A stretch of DNA of 64,000 nt, from assembly GCA_018894105.1 (NCBI GenBank), contig CM032128.1, forward strand, positions 30,837,299 through 30,901,298. Reading direction: 5' to 3'. The DNA is from Jacaranda mimosifolia (lineage: Eukaryota > Streptophyta > Magnoliopsida > Lamiales > Bignoniaceae). Shown here piece by piece: positions 26,579 to 39,189 of the stretch (positions within the stretch are counted from its first letter, which is position 1; every line of letters begins with the position of its first letter). A model generated the notes under the pieces. The model did no database searches. It was not told where the DNA came from and worked only from the letters and a program-made list of their open reading frames with translations. The position numbers and the translations under genes are program-made.

Positions 26579-29458
26579 CACTAATATTTATATTAGTTTT
26601 ATTATAATTTGAAATAAATTAGCATGAAAAAAAACTATGTGATACATTCAATATGTGCATATATAATGAATCACAAATAAAATCATAATATATAAATTCT
26701 ATGATAAAAGTGGTAAAAGCACATTAAAAAAATATAATCTTAAAGGCAAAAGAATAAAGTTAAAATTATTTATTAATAAACTACAGCAAGAACTTCAGGA
26801 TACACAATATTTTTGGTGTACTTTTGAGGTACCATGGTTTATTACAAATAAGAATCTTTAAGCCCAATGGATTTTTCACACGTGATAATGTAACATATAA
26901 CTGACCATGAATGAATACAGGATTTGGCAAGTACAACCCTATTCTATCGAGCGTCTGCCCTTGACTTTTATTAATAGTCATTGAAAATGCCAATTTCACA
27001 AGGAACTGTCTTCTTTTCATTGGAACAAATGTTTGACAACTAGTTGTTGTCAAAATAATACGGGGAATCAAGACTTCTTCACCTATATGAGATCCAGTAA
27101 TAACACGTGCCTCGAGCACCTTTTCACCCATTTTCAAGATGGTAAGTCGAGTTCCATTGCACAAACCCAAAGACTGATTAAGATTTCTAAGTAGCATTAT
27201 AGGTACACCTTTCTTAAGCTCTAAGCAATGATCGGGAATATCGGAGACCTTTATAGAATGTAGTAGTTCTGGAGGATTCATATTTTGTTCATGATCACTA
27301 GTTTCACCAGGGCACAATGTGTCTGCAATATAGAATTTTCGAACTTCACCAGGAAGCATGGATAGCATCATGGATTTGATTTCATCAACATCACTATTTT
27401 TTGGGGCTAAAATGGCTCTTTCTTTTAAATAAGTAGAATCATTGTACCTATCACTCAATTGCGGATAAGTTGCATTTATCAATTGCATTAAGGAATCATC
27501 ACCATTTCTTATTAGAAACTTTCCTGGTACTTCAATCCAGTCCAATTCTCCACCATCATTAAAACGTAGGCACTTTGATTTTCCTTCTCCATTGATATTT
27601 ATCCACTCAGCAAAACTTCGCAAGTCATCGAGTGATTGAGTCAAACCATCTTGTGCAATGAGCTGCATGTTTATCTTTAGATGCATAATCTTACATTGAT
27701 GGATTTATGTAGTGAGGCTGCAACAATTGACTCACGCCTACCTTTAGTTACCACATGCAATATTTGTTTAAAATCTCCACCTAATATGCATAACGTCCCA
27801 CCAAAAGGCTTATCAGCAGAGAAATTCTCAGTTCCCTTTAATAGGTCTTTTAATGTCTTATCCATCGCTTCAAGACTATGACGATGCATCATTGGTGCCT
27901 CATCCCAAATTATTAATGATGCTTCTTGAATTAGTTGTGCTAATTCAGTATTTACATTAATCGGATAGTGCGATGTTTCATCTAGGTCAAATGGGATTTT
28001 GAAACACGAATGTGTAGTTCTACCTCCTAGGAATAACAATGCTGCAATCCCAGATGATGCAACTGATAAGACAATCCTTTTTTGTGATCTAAATTTTGCA
28101 ATTAGTGTTATCCACAAATACGTCTTTCCAGTTCCTCCTCTACCATTCACAAAGAAAAGGCCACCACGTTTTCTCTCATAAGCTTGAACAATAGCATTAT
28201 AGACTCTCAATTGATCATTGTTCAAACCATTGAAATATAGATGAAATATTTGTTCCTCTACCATACTTTCATATTCAAGCTCTTCCCTTATAAGCCTGTT
28301 TGTTATAGACCAAATGATTGAAAAGATGGTTGTGGCATGGGAGGAAAGTCCCCAAGTGTCTTTCCATTTTTGTTAAGTATACATTCAATTTCCTAGAGTC
28401 CCCATTCTTTCAACTCTTCATCACTCAAATGTATGCCATTGTCTTTCAATTCTCTTCTAATTCTATATTGCAAATCTTCCACCATAGGTTTCCAATGTTG
28501 TTCCCATAAGCTAACAAGATTTGTTATCTCTGAAAACGTAAGCATAGTAGAAAACATATTTCAAAGTTTGACTGGTGATGCCCAAGTTGTTACTTCAAAT
28601 GTTGCCTCATGCCATTCATTATCATCATCTAATAAACCATGTGTTGAACATGCCTGCTTAAATGTAGGATATATAATCCCATTAAAAGCCCTTATATCTT
28701 CAAAACATTGAGCTCCACGAACTTTATAAAGTAGCATTCGTAAGTAATATTTTTCTCCAGAAGTTGGATGTGCATAAGGAAACCTTGCAATGCATTTATG
28801 TTTTTTCCTCATGACCCATTCTTTTGTGTCCTGTTTCCAAACCCATGCAATAGGAAACTTGACAAAAGTCAATGTTCTTGCTTCTGGATATTTTCTGTTT
28901 GTTTCAAACCATTTGGTCAACATTGTATCTCGAACTCCTTCACGATTAACAACATTGTACAAATGATCTTCTTCACAAAATACAACAAACTGTTGATTTG
29001 GCAAATGATATTGTAAGCGTTCAAGGTTGGATTTTGCCTTTGCAACTCAAACTCATATATTCTCCAATATGCCTCAATAGCTGATACATAACGACAATCT
29101 AAATATTGCTTAATTTCATCAACATGTCTATACGTTTGTCGTCCATTACTTTGCGAGCTATCAATATTATTTTCAATCACAATTATAGCTTGATCAATGC
29201 CCTTGCATATATTTGTACATGTATTTCATCAATTTCGGAGAGGGTGAATTGCATTTTACCCCCCCCCCCCTGTTAGTCATAAATTGCAAAAAAAAACCCC
29301 TATGAAAAAACAATAGGCAATGCACCTTCTTGTGATTTTAAAAAATAGGCACACCGCCTCCCCTTTGTGATTTGATGCAATTTAACCATAATTTTAATGT
29401 ATAAAGACTATACTATCCCTAATTCCTTCATATATTGTCAATTTTATTTTTATATATC

Positions 29459-30240
29459 TTTTTCATCTCCTTCATACCAATTTTTTTATTTTTAAATTTA
29501 AAAACTATTTTTAATTTTTTTGTTTATTCATCTTTCTAATTTATTCTTTTTTATATATATATATATTATATATACAAATATAAATATATAATATATAATA
29601 TGATAAACATAATATAATATATATAATATAATACATTATAAATACATAAATATTTATGCATATATTTATACACAATATATATTACTAAATAGACATTTTT
29701 ATTATATTTTATATAATAAACACCACCCCCACCCCCATCTTAAAATTTTATCTATAAAATTTAAATAACTTTTGTTTATATCTTTTCTCTTTCTAATTAT
29801 TTATTTCAAATTAAATATTATATATATTTATGAAAATATAGATTATATTTATATACATATATTTTTATCTCCTTCATACCAATTTTTTTATTTTTAACTT
29901 TAAAAACTGTTTTTAATTTTTTGTTTATTCATCTTTCTAATTTATTCTTTTTTATTTATATATATTATATACAAATATAAATATATAATATATAATATAA
30001 AACATTATATATATAATACATTATAAATACATAAATATTTATGTATATATTTATACATACTATATATTACTAAATAAATATTTTATATTATATTTTATAT
30101 AATAATATTTTATAAAATTTAAATAACTTTTGTTTATATATATTTTTTTCTAATTATTTATTTCAAATTAAATATTATATATATTTATGAAAATATATAT
30201 TATATTTATGTCCATATATATTTTTTATAAGATGTTTATA
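29459..30240. repeat. Direct duplication of about 405 bp inside MULE-1
   Basis: The phrase ATCTCCTTCATACCAATTTT and the following TTTTGTTTATTCATCTTTCT recur about 405 bases apart with small changes, each followed by TA-rich DNA and ATTTATTTCAAATTAAATAT. Confidence 0.7.
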
Positions 30241-30379
30241 TTTATATATTTATTACCATATATATGATAATATATACATTATAATACATATATGATAAGA
30301 TATATAATAACATATAATATATATAATTATTTAATAATCTACCCCCAACCCACCCCCCATCCCCTCTTCCCAAACCTCA

Positions 30380-30540
30380 CGGCTGCCATGGCAGCATTTT
30401 GGATCTGGATCTGGCCAGATCCAGATCCGGCCGCTGGCCACATTTTTCAACTTTTTTTTTTATATATATATTTAGGCGGCCATGGCAGCATCCATGGCCG
30501 CCTGGTTGCTGCTTGAATGAGGCGGCCGCCATGGCCGCCG
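30380..30540. repeat. GC-rich palindrome cluster in MULE-1
   Basis: Includes GCTGCCATGGCAGC (30382-30395, perfect), a perfect 28-base palindrome at 30401-30428 built from GGATCTGGATCTGG and its complement, and an 11-base arm pair GGCGGCCATGG...CCATGGCCGCC (30476-30503). GGCGGCCGCCATGGCC follows. It stands out sharply from the TA-rich flanks and could form cruciforms. Confidence 0.75.
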
Positions 30541-33500
30541 CTGGTGTGGTGGGGGAGGGTTGGGTGGGTAGTGGGTTATATATATATAAATTTGTATATG
30601 TCGGTATATATATGTAGGTATATTTTTATATATTTTTATATTTTATATATATATTTTTTAGATATAAGTAATCTGAACCGTTAATTTTTTTTAATAAATC
30701 CAACGGTTGATTTTAAGGGGCAAAATTGACATTTCATCACCAAAAACCCTAGAACCAACCTCACTTGCTGCGCGTGATTTGCACCGCCAGTCGGAAGGGG
30801 GTAATTTGCTATTTTTTTAAAAACATAGGGGGGGACATTGCCTATTGTTTTTTCATAATGGAGTTTTTTGCTCTTTTCCATTATCACAGAGGGGTAAAAC
30901 CTAATTTACCCATTTCGGAGATGCACATTTTTCAATATTTATGTGGGCATTAAACAATACAAGGAGTTCCCAATTGTATGGAACTTCCCACCTATTATCT
31001 ATCTGTTCCCCATTTATAATCACCACATTTTTGGGGTTATATCGTCGTCGATAAGAGACAAATCCATCTTCATCTATAGTAGTATGACTACATAACTTTT
31101 TAGGATAGTGCTCAGAACACTTCCCATCTACCATGCATGAAGCAGTTGGGTTATATGGTCCACACGGTCCATGAATCATACATCTGAGAACAGTCTCATA
31201 AGCTAAAGAATCAATATCCTTGTTAGGAATTTCTGCACATATATATTCATCAATGTCATCAAGAGTAATTGGTTTATCTTGCTCTGCTAGAGTCAAAGTC
31301 ATGTGTGAATGAGGCAATTCTCGTTTTTGGAATTCTATCACATGAATATCTGTACTGCAAAATAATATGTCACAACATTAATTAAATATTAGTTTTAAAA
31401 ATTATATAAAAGATCAAATTTATACATGCCAACACGCTTCCAAAAAAAAAAAAAATTCTTTGAAAAGTTTCAGCGATTGCTTATGCTTCATTCTGAAAAT
31501 TCTTGCTATAATATCAGGTCTATCCACAGTATGCTGACCCGAAAGTTTCTGCAACTCTTTAGAAATTTCTGGCCAATTTGGATTGCATGTAAAGGTAATG
31601 AAGAAGTCTGGGGACCCAATTGACCTACACATGGTCATAGTAGCTTGATAATGCTGCATCATATTGTGTGGACCTCCTGTAAAAGAGGATGGCAATACAA
31701 TTCTTCTTCCAATTGCACTGGCATCTGTATCTCCAGTAACAATAGCATCTTCTAAACCTTGATACAAATCTGCACGCATCTCAACTTGATGCGTCTTAAT
31801 GTAATTTAATCTTTGTTGTTCAATTACTGTATAACAATCAATAACAAGTTGGTTATATAAATGTCCTCCTTGCAAAAGTGTGGTTCCTTCTGAATTTCTA
31901 TGTTGGAGTCGGAATGCCCAAAACTCTCTCATAGATATTCTTCCTTCTTTTGATCGTTTTGAGTTGTACTATAATGAATATCAATGCGCCATCCATCAAT
32001 ACCATATGGAAAGAGTAGCGGATATTGGAAGGGTGTATATGACGGATATGTTTCACTAATTCATTTCAAGTATCCATCATTTTTGCAAACAATGATGTCA
32101 TGACATCTAGTAGCATTTGTATCATCCCCAACAATTAGTGCTGCAATCTCATGAGTAGATGGTCGAGTGTATTGCCAGTTACTCCTTGAATGCAAAATAC
32201 GTATGTGTAGATTAATACCACTATCATGTTGCAAAGCATCTCTCGCACTCCGAAAAACTTGAACATAAGGGTTCACATTATCCAACATTGCTTTCAACCC
32301 TTCAACTATAGAAGCTAAGATTCCTAAGTTATTTCCACCATTTCAAATAACACTCAATCAGTTGCAAACCTCATTTTTCTGTGTCACAAATGTACAATTG
32401 TACGAAATTGTTCATTCGTCTTGGTGCTGGAAGTAAAGATCTAATTCGATGATAATTTTCACCAGATATTTTGAAACATGGTGGGCCTTTTCCATCATGA
32501 ACTGATCTATCAATCTTACCACCCATAGATGTAAAAGAAAACATAGAATTTAATGATCGAATGTTTTCCATAAACGTTCGATCTTTAAATAGTTCATCTA
32601 AATGCTAAGGGGAATTTGGCAACAATGGTAGAATCACTTTTCCACTTTGACAACACAACCCAAATTTAGGGTTAATATTTGAGCTACGGGTAACTTTCTC
32701 TTCCATCCACATAATTGCTCCACAAAATTGACAAACAACATTTATTTCACCCAACAATAATCTTGAAGATACACAGTTTGTTGTAGATCGTGGTATTACT
32801 GGTAGCTCTGTAATTTTTCATTAACATTTATTAATAAAACATTAAAAGTATAAAGACCTTAAAAGGAAATTTCCTCTATTTCCATTTTAATATTTTATAT
32901 ATATTTCCACGTTGTGGATTTCACCTCTCTTCCACAACTTTCTTATAAATAACTTAACTAATATAATGCGTTTGTATTTTTTATTCTATTTGACATATTA
33001 TGATTGGCATTATCACCAGAAAATGTCTTCTTATGTATGATACATAGTTCTTCTTAGCAATCTACATGTATGATTAATGATGAAGTACTCAACAATAGTG
33101 AAATCTAGAATGTATAGGATATTATTTCTATTATCATATATAAACTATGATTCCAATAAGGATGAATCAACTCCATACCAAAATCAAAATTAAGAAAAGG
33201 AGACAAATATTGGATGTTAAACTCAAAAAATATTGAAAGCATAATTATTCATCAATTATCTATACATAACACTTGTCTATATTGTATTATATGATAAGAA
33301 AAAAAGCAGAGATTTACCTTCAACAATAGGAGCGTGTGAAAAAGGGGGATTTGCACAAGAAACATCATTATTTTCCACTCGGATGCTACTGGGTACGAAA
33401 ATATCATCTTAGAATGAGGAAGATCGTGTGCTTGGTCTCCTAAATAGTATTTCAATTAATAAATGGTAAATATGAATATAATATGCTATTAATTAAAAAT

Positions 33501-33792
33501 ATACACATGTATCTTAAAATAACACTAAAATATATAATATCTCGATTTATGCATAGCTAAGTTCTATTTGTATTAATATGCTTGTTGGTCTATATACCTA
33601 GTCTAATCAAAGGAATGCAATTTATAGGCGTAAGATAAAACTTTTAAGCCACAATCTTTTGGCATGTACTTAGTAAGTTTTAGAAAAGTTCATATAAATC
33701 ATAACATGATGATTAAAGATACTTAATATGGAACATATTACGATATATTACTCGCAAAAGAACTATTGTTAACCATTGTTATAGTATTGTGG

Positions 33793-36700
33793 AGGGAAAA
33801 ATGCAAAATTGATCTTGTAACTTGACTCTACTAACAAAGTAGGACTTTAACTTTTCAGGCTGCAAAATTGGTACACTAACTTAAAAAATTTAGCAATTTA
33901 AGGACAAATCGAGCTCGAGTTAATTTGCAAGCGACCCACATTTGCGTGGCAGCTGATTTGGCACCACGTGGCGCTACATGTCGCCTAGTCATTAAAATTT
34001 TCCTATGTGGCTTGTAATGTGGCAATTCAATTTGCCCCTTCAAAAATTAAAAGATGGGCAAAAATCTTCGTTCTAATAAAAGATAAGCATCAAAACCCTA
34101 TAAAAAGAATAGGAATAAACATTCTATTCTAACTCCCACTGTCTAAAAGTGTAGTTCACTTGTGGTTGCAATTGGAAAATATATTTTGGTATGTCTATAT
34201 TATCCATTCACCCATATTATTGAGCATATACAGACTGGTCTTTTTTTTTTTTTTTTTGGATTTTTTCATTTTCTTCTCTTATTTCTTAAAATCATACAAA
34301 ATATCAAATTATTAATTTTATGTATTTAAAATTTTAGTTCTTAATTTTAATCTCTATATACATTTATTTTCCATTCTCTTATTTTTCTCTTATTTCAGTA
34401 TATTAACATAATTTATTGAATACTAAATTACTTTTCATATTTTTTTTTGTTTTTTTAAATGATTAACCTACCAAATAGTTTTAATATAAAAAATAATAAA
34501 TGATATAAAATAAAGAATAAATCATATTTTTTATTTGTTAATTTTAATTTAAACTAAAACACAAAAATAGTATACTAATTGAATAATAATTATATAGAAA
34601 TATATGAATATAAAATTATATTTATATAAACAGATATATATGTGCACATGCAAAGAGTAATTTTATATTTGGTTTGATTCTAAAATTAAAATCCAACATA
34701 AAACCAAAACTTTATAAGACTAATAAATAAATATCAAATAATATTTAAATGAGTTTCATGTATAATGATTTTTTTTTAAGAAACCATATATTAAATCACT
34801 TATCGTGTAATTTAACATTAGATATCAAAACAATAAAGAATGTAAATTTAAATTCTTTTATAAAACTAACAATTAACTATCAAACAGTAAGTAATGTCAA
34901 CTTAAAAAATAAAATTATATATGTATTATTTTATTTATTGATTTTTAATTTTATAGCTAAAACATAAGAATAGTAATAAAATGATAAACATAAACATATG
35001 TATATAAACTTTAAATATTAAGAATTTGAAATTTAAAGATATATGAATAATACCTTTATATTTGGTATGATTTAAAACCAAAGTCCAACAAAATACAAAG
35101 GGCTTGTTCTCTTGTGTTTTGGTCATTTTCTAGAATTTTTTTGTGTGGAGAAATTGGTTTTTGGGAGAAAATTTGGAGAATGTGCCAATCGTTTCTTTTT
35201 GTTTTGGAAAAATATGGGAAATAATTAGAAAATGAGTTGTTTGTTTTTTTATGTTTTGGATTGAGATAAACTTTACTATTGATGTCAAATCAATTGCTTT
35301 TTTATTGGATTTGTAGGGTGAAAGTGATTTTTTTATGTAGTATATTATATATGTATGTACATTTATAGTTGGATGATGTGTGTGTATAAAATGATGTGTA
35401 ATTAATTCAATTAATGCTTTATTTTAAATTTTATATTTTTATGAATTTATTAATAAATATTAATTATTTATGAACTTATAATTATATCTTAATTATAAAA
35501 ATCTGCTAATATCATAATTATATCATAATTGTTGATATTAGCTTATATAAAAAAATTTAATTATTGTACATTAATTATAAACTAATTATTGTTTATTCTT
35601 AAAATATAACTATTTAACTATTTATTATTTACAATTTATGTATAAATAAAACTTAGTTATTTATTTAAATAAAATAAAATATATATGAAACTTAATAACA
35701 ATTCATCGAATTAAAAGAATAAATAATTTTATATTATATGAAACTAAATTATCTTAAATTATTTATTAAACAAATAAGCATAATATTTAATTATACTTGA
35801 AGTATGAACCATAATTAATATACACATAATAAGTTATCTAAATAATTAAATAAATTAATTTAATAAATTTTTTATTTACTTTAACTCATTATTTAATTAA
35901 TATATCATTTAATAAATAAATTAATTTGTAACAATCAAAAATATTTTTACTTAATTTAATTAATTTTCTTGATAATTATTTTAATTGTATTAATATTAAT
36001 TTATTAAAGTTAATAGATTATTAAATAAATATCACATTGTAATTAATTTTTATAATAATTTTAAATAAATGTGAATATTAACATCTAATGAAGATTGATT
36101 TTTTGGAGAAGATTAATTTATTTATTATATCAAATTAAAATATTTTAAATTATTTATTAAATAAATAAATATAATATCTAATTAATACGTTAAATATTAA
36201 ATATAACTAATACATTATTTAATTAATAATTATTTTAATTAATTTAATATTTTATTTAGTAAATAAATTATTTATTAAATTTAATTAATTTTCTCGATGA
36301 TTATTTTAATTAATTTTGTAAACATAAGTTTTAGAATTTTTTAAGTAGTAAAATTTTAATATTTTTGTATATGTAAATATATATATATATATATGAGTGA
36401 AATAAGAGAGTGATAAATGAAAGAGTGATGTAAAATATGGAGTGAGAAAATAACAGGGTAGGTGTTCTTTTTAGGTTGTAGGTTTTTTTGGATGAATTGT
36501 GAGGGGTTTTTTTGGGTAAAAATTGTAGTGATTTGGAAAATAAATTGGGGAATGTGCCTCTATTTTAAAATTTTTTTGGGGATTGAAAGAAATTTCCCCA
36601 AAACGTAGAAGAACATACCCCAAAATTTTATAAGATCAATAGTTAGATATCAAAAAAGGTTTTGATTGAATTTAATTTCTATACAGTAAATTATGTGTCT

Positions 36701-36905
36701 GGATTTTGTTAAATTTACCGTAGTAAAATAGGTGAAAGATGCCTTTTATATGAGGATATTATTGTCTTCACAGTAACAAACTATAAGCAAATAGTCTGAG
36801 AAAGGAAGTGAACTACATATCTAAAAGCCTAATATTGTTTTTCGGTAGGGAGTTTTCTGCCTACTATGATTTTTACATGGGGTAAAAACATAATTCACCT
36901 AAAAA
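33793..36905. mobile_element. Nest of decayed TIR elements upstream of RepHel
   Basis: A MULE-type terminus GGGAAAAATGCAAAATTGAT begins near 33797. A facing terminus (minus strand AGGTGAATTATGTTTTTACC) lies near 36903. AGTGAACTAC at 36806 is inverted relative to GTAGTTCACT near 34152. Partners for the outermost ends were not resolved, so element limits are approximate. Short duplications of TTTATATTTGGTWTGATT (near 34660 and 35055) lie inside. No coding capacity is seen. Confidence 0.4.
35099..36622. mobile_element. TIR element of about 1.5 kb, probable hAT or Harbinger type
   Basis: The left end GGGCTTGTTCTCTTGTGTTT and the inverted right end GGGTATGTTCTTCTACGTTT are similar over about 23 bases. 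An uninterrupted relative of the insertion site lies at about 34690-34720 (CCAACATAAAACCAAAACTT), which supports a real insertion. The interior is nearly pure A and T, with no coding sequence. The duplication length is unclear (AAA or CAAA). Confidence 0.45.
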
Positions 36906-37025
36906 AATATTGGTCTCAAACTCAAAAAGTTTATAAAATTAGTCAATAGAATTTAAAATATTGAGAACATAAATTTTCATTAATTATATATATACATAAC
37001 ACATGTCTATATTATATAATATAAT

Positions 37026-37160
37026 AAGGGAGAGATTAGAGATATACCTTCAACTATATGAGCATGTGAAAATGAGAGATTTGCATAAGATGCATCATTA
37101 TTTTCCATTGGGATGCTACTAGGTATGAAAATCTTGTCTTCTGAATCAAAAAGATCATTT
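37026..37160 (-). pseudogene. Second copy of the RepHel 5' coding exon
   Basis: The minus strand reads GYQSNDLFDSEDKIFIPSSI then PMENNDASYANLSFSHAHIVEG and a GT donor, preceded by ...ATATAG. It matches the exon at 33420-33313 but without that copy's stop codon. The two copies sit on either side of the TIR nest at 33.8-36.9 kb, so a local duplication preceded or accompanied those insertions. Confidence 0.6.
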
Positions 37161-37273
37161 GATTGGTATCCTATATTTATTGTGATATATATGTTAGACA
37201 TCTTGTTATGGCATTTCAATTAATGAATAGTTTTTATGACGTATAACATAATATGAGTTAAAATGTATACACA

Positions 37274-38170
37274 TCTATACTATTATATATAGCACAACGG
37301 TGTGGAACCCACAAGTATGCAATTTTGATTGTAATTTTGGCCAAGTGGCAAATTTTTGGAATTTTGAGTTTTTAATTAAATTCAAAAATTTATTAATTAT
37401 TGATTACTATCTCTAACCGATATGATTGTATCTTATCTTTAATTTTCTTTCATTCGAAATTTAAGATATATCTATCTATACCATTAAGTAAGAACTTAAT
37501 TCAAATTTTAAAATATAATTTATTTTATTTATTAACAATTAGATATTAATACTAGATTATAAAAAATTGATAAAATCAGTTTAAGATAAAGTCGCTACAT
37601 CTCCATTGGAAAAAAAACAAAAAAAAAGACAGTCTCAAAGATAAAGTCATTACTTTTTTAGTTAATTCACACTAAAAATTTTAAATTTTAAATTTTAAAA
37701 TTTTTAATTAAATCAAAAAGGTTATTCATAGTTGGTTGATCTATTCATATTAGTTGAACACTTACCTATTCCATATAAATATTTCTAAAGTTTCGAAATT
37801 GTTTTCGTGGTTGAATAAATAATTCTTTAATTGATCTTTAATATTAGAAAAATGGTTATCTCTAAAATTGATTTCATCTCGCACTTAGAATATATCAAAG
37901 ATTTCTTAATTTATAATTTTTATAAAGATCTTTTTTAAATTTTCTCTTAACGTTAATAACTAAATTTAGTTACACCTAATTGTTTATGATGAAATCTTGT
38001 TGAAAAAAATATTAATTTTACGACTAATTACAAGAGGCTATGTGTAGAATAAAGCACTAATAATCAATTTAATGGTTTTATTTATATATTGAAGTATCAA
38101 ATTCAATTTCAAATATAATAATTAATTTAAATAATATTCTAAATATTTATTTGGTCAATAAATCTAATTA
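37274..38170 (+). mobile_element. 5' half of a plus-strand Helitron, truncated
   Basis: Begins with an intact 5' end TCTATACTATTA after an A, and runs parallel to the element at 39190 (same order of motifs: TTGGCCAAGTGGCAAAT, GCTACATCTCCATTGG, GGTCAATAAATCTAATT). It stops abruptly at about 38170, where Helitron interior sequence of the other strand resumes. No 3' CTAG end is found. Confidence 0.7.
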
Positions 38171-39189
38171 AGTAGATGGCTCACCTGAGCTCGAGACTAT
38201 TAATCTATTCCGAAAAACCTACAAAATTGAATATGTAAAAAATTAGTAGAATATATATATATATATATTTAATAATAATACAATTCCAACTGGTTATATA
38301 AAATTACTTTATAAGGTAAAAAAATTAAGAAATTAATCATAAAAAACATTATCTATGTAAATTCATTTCCAACTCAAAAAACAAAAAATAACATTTCAAT
38401 AATATAAATCTACATACTTTTGACTAAATTGAATCCTTTATATATATTATATTAAAACTATATTTTTTATACAAAACAACATATAATAATAACATAACAA
38501 TTCAAAAAACATATATTGAATAATAATACAATTCTTAACTGATTATAAGAAATAATTTTATAAGACAAAAAAATTAAGAAATGAATCATAAAAAATATTA
38601 TCATGTAAATTTAGTAGATGACGACTCACCTGAAGTTGAGAATAATCTATTTCAAAAAACCTACAAAATTAAATATATCAAAAGTTAGTAGAACATCTAT
38701 ATATTGAATAATAATACAATTCCAATTAACTATAAAAAAATTAAGTAGATGACTCACCTGAACTCGAGAACAATAATATATTCCAAAAAGCCTACAAAAT
38801 TAAATATGCCAAAAGTTAGTTAAATATATATATATACTATTATATATACCACAATGGTGTGGGATCTACAATTACTTAATTTTGATTGCAGTTTTGGCCA
38901 AGTGGCAAATTCTTAGAATTTTGAGTTTTTTAATTAAATTCAAAAAAATTCATTAATTGTTGGTTATTAAATTTGATTTTATTTATTTCGTTTGTACATA
39001 TATTTATTCTTATTTTTCTCTAACTGATATGGATGTATTATATTTGAAAAGAAATTTTTTCATCAGATAAATGATTTCTTTTTGAGTTTTCAGTTGATGA
39101 ATCGAAATTGATATTATCTCTTTCATATCATTGATGAGATAATGTTATAGATACTTAGATGTGTTAAATCTCTTCTATGCATATCTGTA

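Larger units (their letters stand above)
29242..30911. mobile_element. MULE-1: non-autonomous Mutator-like element inside RepHel
   Basis: Inverted ends: left GGGTGAATTGCATTTTACCC, and the right end on the minus strand GGGTAAATTAGGTTTTACCC. An identical inner block (ATGAAAAAACAATAGGCAAT) follows in both arms, giving TIRs of about 90 bases. A 10-bp target duplication ATTTCGGAGA flanks it (29232-29241 and 30912-30921), in the Mutator range of 8-11 bp. No transposase. The middle has a roughly 400-bp direct duplication (about 29459-29860 and 29866-30240) of extreme AT content, then a GC-rich palindromic block (30340-30560). The insertion interrupts the Helitron reading frame, so it is younger than the Helitron. 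Confidence 0.88.
26774..33422 (-). pseudogene. Helitron RepHel (HUH Rep plus PIF1-type helicase), disrupted
   Basis: Reads on the minus strand. Near 33420-33313 is a short exon (ENNDVSCANPPFSHAPIVEG, with an upstream in-frame TAA). Then 32811 onward has a zinc-finger-like block (VVCQFCGAIMW), FTSMGGKIDRSVHDGKG and QYPLLFPYGIDGW. The Rep domain has FFITFTCNPNWPEI (31608-31567), FQKRELPHSH with the HUH histidines (near 31335-31303), and the tyrosine pair in KYMYKYICKG (near 29228-29200). The helicase has Walker A GRGGTGKT (28144-28121), Walker B LIIWDEAP (near 27904), GGDFKQI, and SMTINKSQGQTL plus LYVTLSRV near the end. Lesions: stop codons near 32610 and 32060, several frameshifts (about 32370, 28950, 28560, 28300, 26835), and MULE-1 inserted between the HUH and tyrosine motifs. 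Not functional. Confidence 0.85.

Noticed and set aside
30292..30617. Open frames rich in W, P and G across the GC-rich block
   Set aside because: They are translations of palindromic DNA in MULE-1; no recognisable protein.
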